A stretch of 64,000 nt of DNA from Comamonas testosteroni (GTDB lineage: Bacteria > Pseudomonadota > Gammaproteobacteria > Burkholderiales > Burkholderiaceae_C). Under the pieces are notes generated by a model. It worked only from the letters and a program-made list of their open reading frames with translations, ran no database searches and was not told the DNA's origin. Position numbers and translations under genes: made by a program. Position 1 is the stretch's first letter. Each line of letters starts with the position of its first letter. Positions 63,502 to 64,000 of this stretch are shown one piece after another. The stretch covers positions 48,622-112,621 of the forward strand of contig NZ_AWOR01000048.1 in NCBI RefSeq assembly GCF_000761245.1, given 5' to 3'.

Positions 63502-64000
63502 ATGTCTGACAACAAAGCTCCCTTGAACGTCCTGTTCCTGTGCACTCACAATTCGGCACGCAGCATCTTGGCCGAGGCCTTGCTCAACGATATGGGCCAA
63601 GGCCGTTTTAAAGCCTATTCGGCGGGCAGCAGCCCCCGCGAGAATCAGCAACCCAATCCGCTTGGGCTGCAAGTGCTGCAAAAGGCTGGTGTCTCGGTAG
63701 ATGGTTTGCGCAGCAAGAGCTGGGACGAATTTGCTGTGCCTGGCGCGCCGCACATGGACCTGATCATCACCGTGTGTGACAACGCCGCTGGTGAAGTGTG
63801 TCCGTTTTGGCCTGGTCATCCCGCCACAGCGCATTGGGGCTACCCGGACCCCTCGGAAGGCGAGGCCCCTGACGAAGCAAAGTTGGAAGCCTTCCGGCAG
63901 ACGATGCACATGATTCGCCGTCGCCTGGAGCTATTGGTGAACCTCCCGGTACAAAAGCTGGAGCAGGCAGTGCTGCAGTCCACGGCGCGTGAACTCTCTT
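63502..64000 (+). CDS. arsC: Arsenate reductase, LMW-phosphatase type (partial at window end)
   Basis: Low-molecular-weight protein-tyrosine-phosphatase-like arsenate reductase; it reduces arsenate to arsenite. The loop C14-T-H-N-S-A-R20-S (LFLCTHNSARSILAE) holds the catalytic cysteine; downstream ITVCDNAAGEVCPFWPGHP carries the additional cysteines used in the redox relay. 166 codons are visible before the window ends, slightly past the expected catalytic domain; the last residues (LEQAVLQSTARELS) may be a C-terminal extension or a fused partner. The rest of the operon lies outside. Confidence 0.92.
   Translation, partial: MSDNKAPLNVLFLCTHNSARSILAEALLNDMGQGRFKAYSAGSSPRENQQPNPLGLQVLQKAGVSVDGLRSKSWDEFAVPGAPHMDLIITVCDNAAGEVCPFWPGHPATAHWGYPDPSEGEAPDEAKLEAFRQTMHMIRRRLELLVNLPVQKLEQAVLQSTARELS

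Overview
The window looks like a chromosomal segment of a Comamonas-type betaproteobacterium (Burkholderiales, Comamonadaceae). This is inferred from the high-GC coding style, the gene families present and the short intergenic elements typical of the group; no search was run. There are about 50 protein genes, a few fragments, and no rRNA, tRNA or CRISPR array that I could see.

Layout. 1-11 kb: tryptophan/kynurenine catabolism (amino-acid permease, kynB, kynU, and later kynA), interrupted by a LctP-type permease with its divergent XRE-cupin regulator and by two alkylation-repair genes (an AlkA-like glycosylase and a short Ada-like protein); then an MFS transporter, a FAD monooxygenase and an H-NS-like protein. 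11.6-12.9 kb: no intact gene, but a badly decayed copy of a CorC/TlyC (DUF21-CBS) membrane-protein gene can be read on the minus strand across many frameshifts and stops. 12.9-21.4 kb: housekeeping (apaH, RhlE-type helicase, zinc metallopeptidase, ornithine-cyclodeaminase-like enzyme, nadA-nadB, dcd). 21.5-26.8 kb: guanine deaminase, a LysR regulator divergent from glaH (glutarate 2-hydroxylase), an FMN 2-hydroxy-acid oxidase that may replace LhgO, and a HIT protein.

26.9-32.9 kb: a three-subunit molybdenum hydroxylase (large, 2Fe-2S and tri-haem cytochrome c subunits), divergent from a LacI regulator across an intergenic region holding two near-identical palindromes around a long inverted repeat. 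33-42.5 kb: a minus-strand purine cluster made of a nucleoside/nucleobase ABC importer (double ATPase, two permeases, two tandem BMP lipoproteins), an NdmA-like Rieske oxygenase without a reductase, and a deaminase whose motifs point to adenine rather than adenosine. I consider this the best candidate for an undescribed pathway.

42.6-45.6 kb: a membrane diguanylate cyclase and a Crp/Fnr-family regulator with an FNR-like box before its start. 46-60.7 kb: an iron acquisition island with FecI/FecR/FecA-like signalling (a Fur-like box precedes the sigma gene), a second TonB receptor, a FecCD-type siderophore importer, and a pair of IrtAB/YbtPQ-like ABC transporters, all minus strand, with a divergent TetR regulator facing a 29-bp palindrome. 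No siderophore synthesis genes are present, suggesting use of siderophores made elsewhere. 60.7-64 kb: an FMN-binding PPOX protein, an AraC regulator, a tyrosine-recombinase remnant, and the start of an arsenic operon (arsR, arsC cut by the window end).
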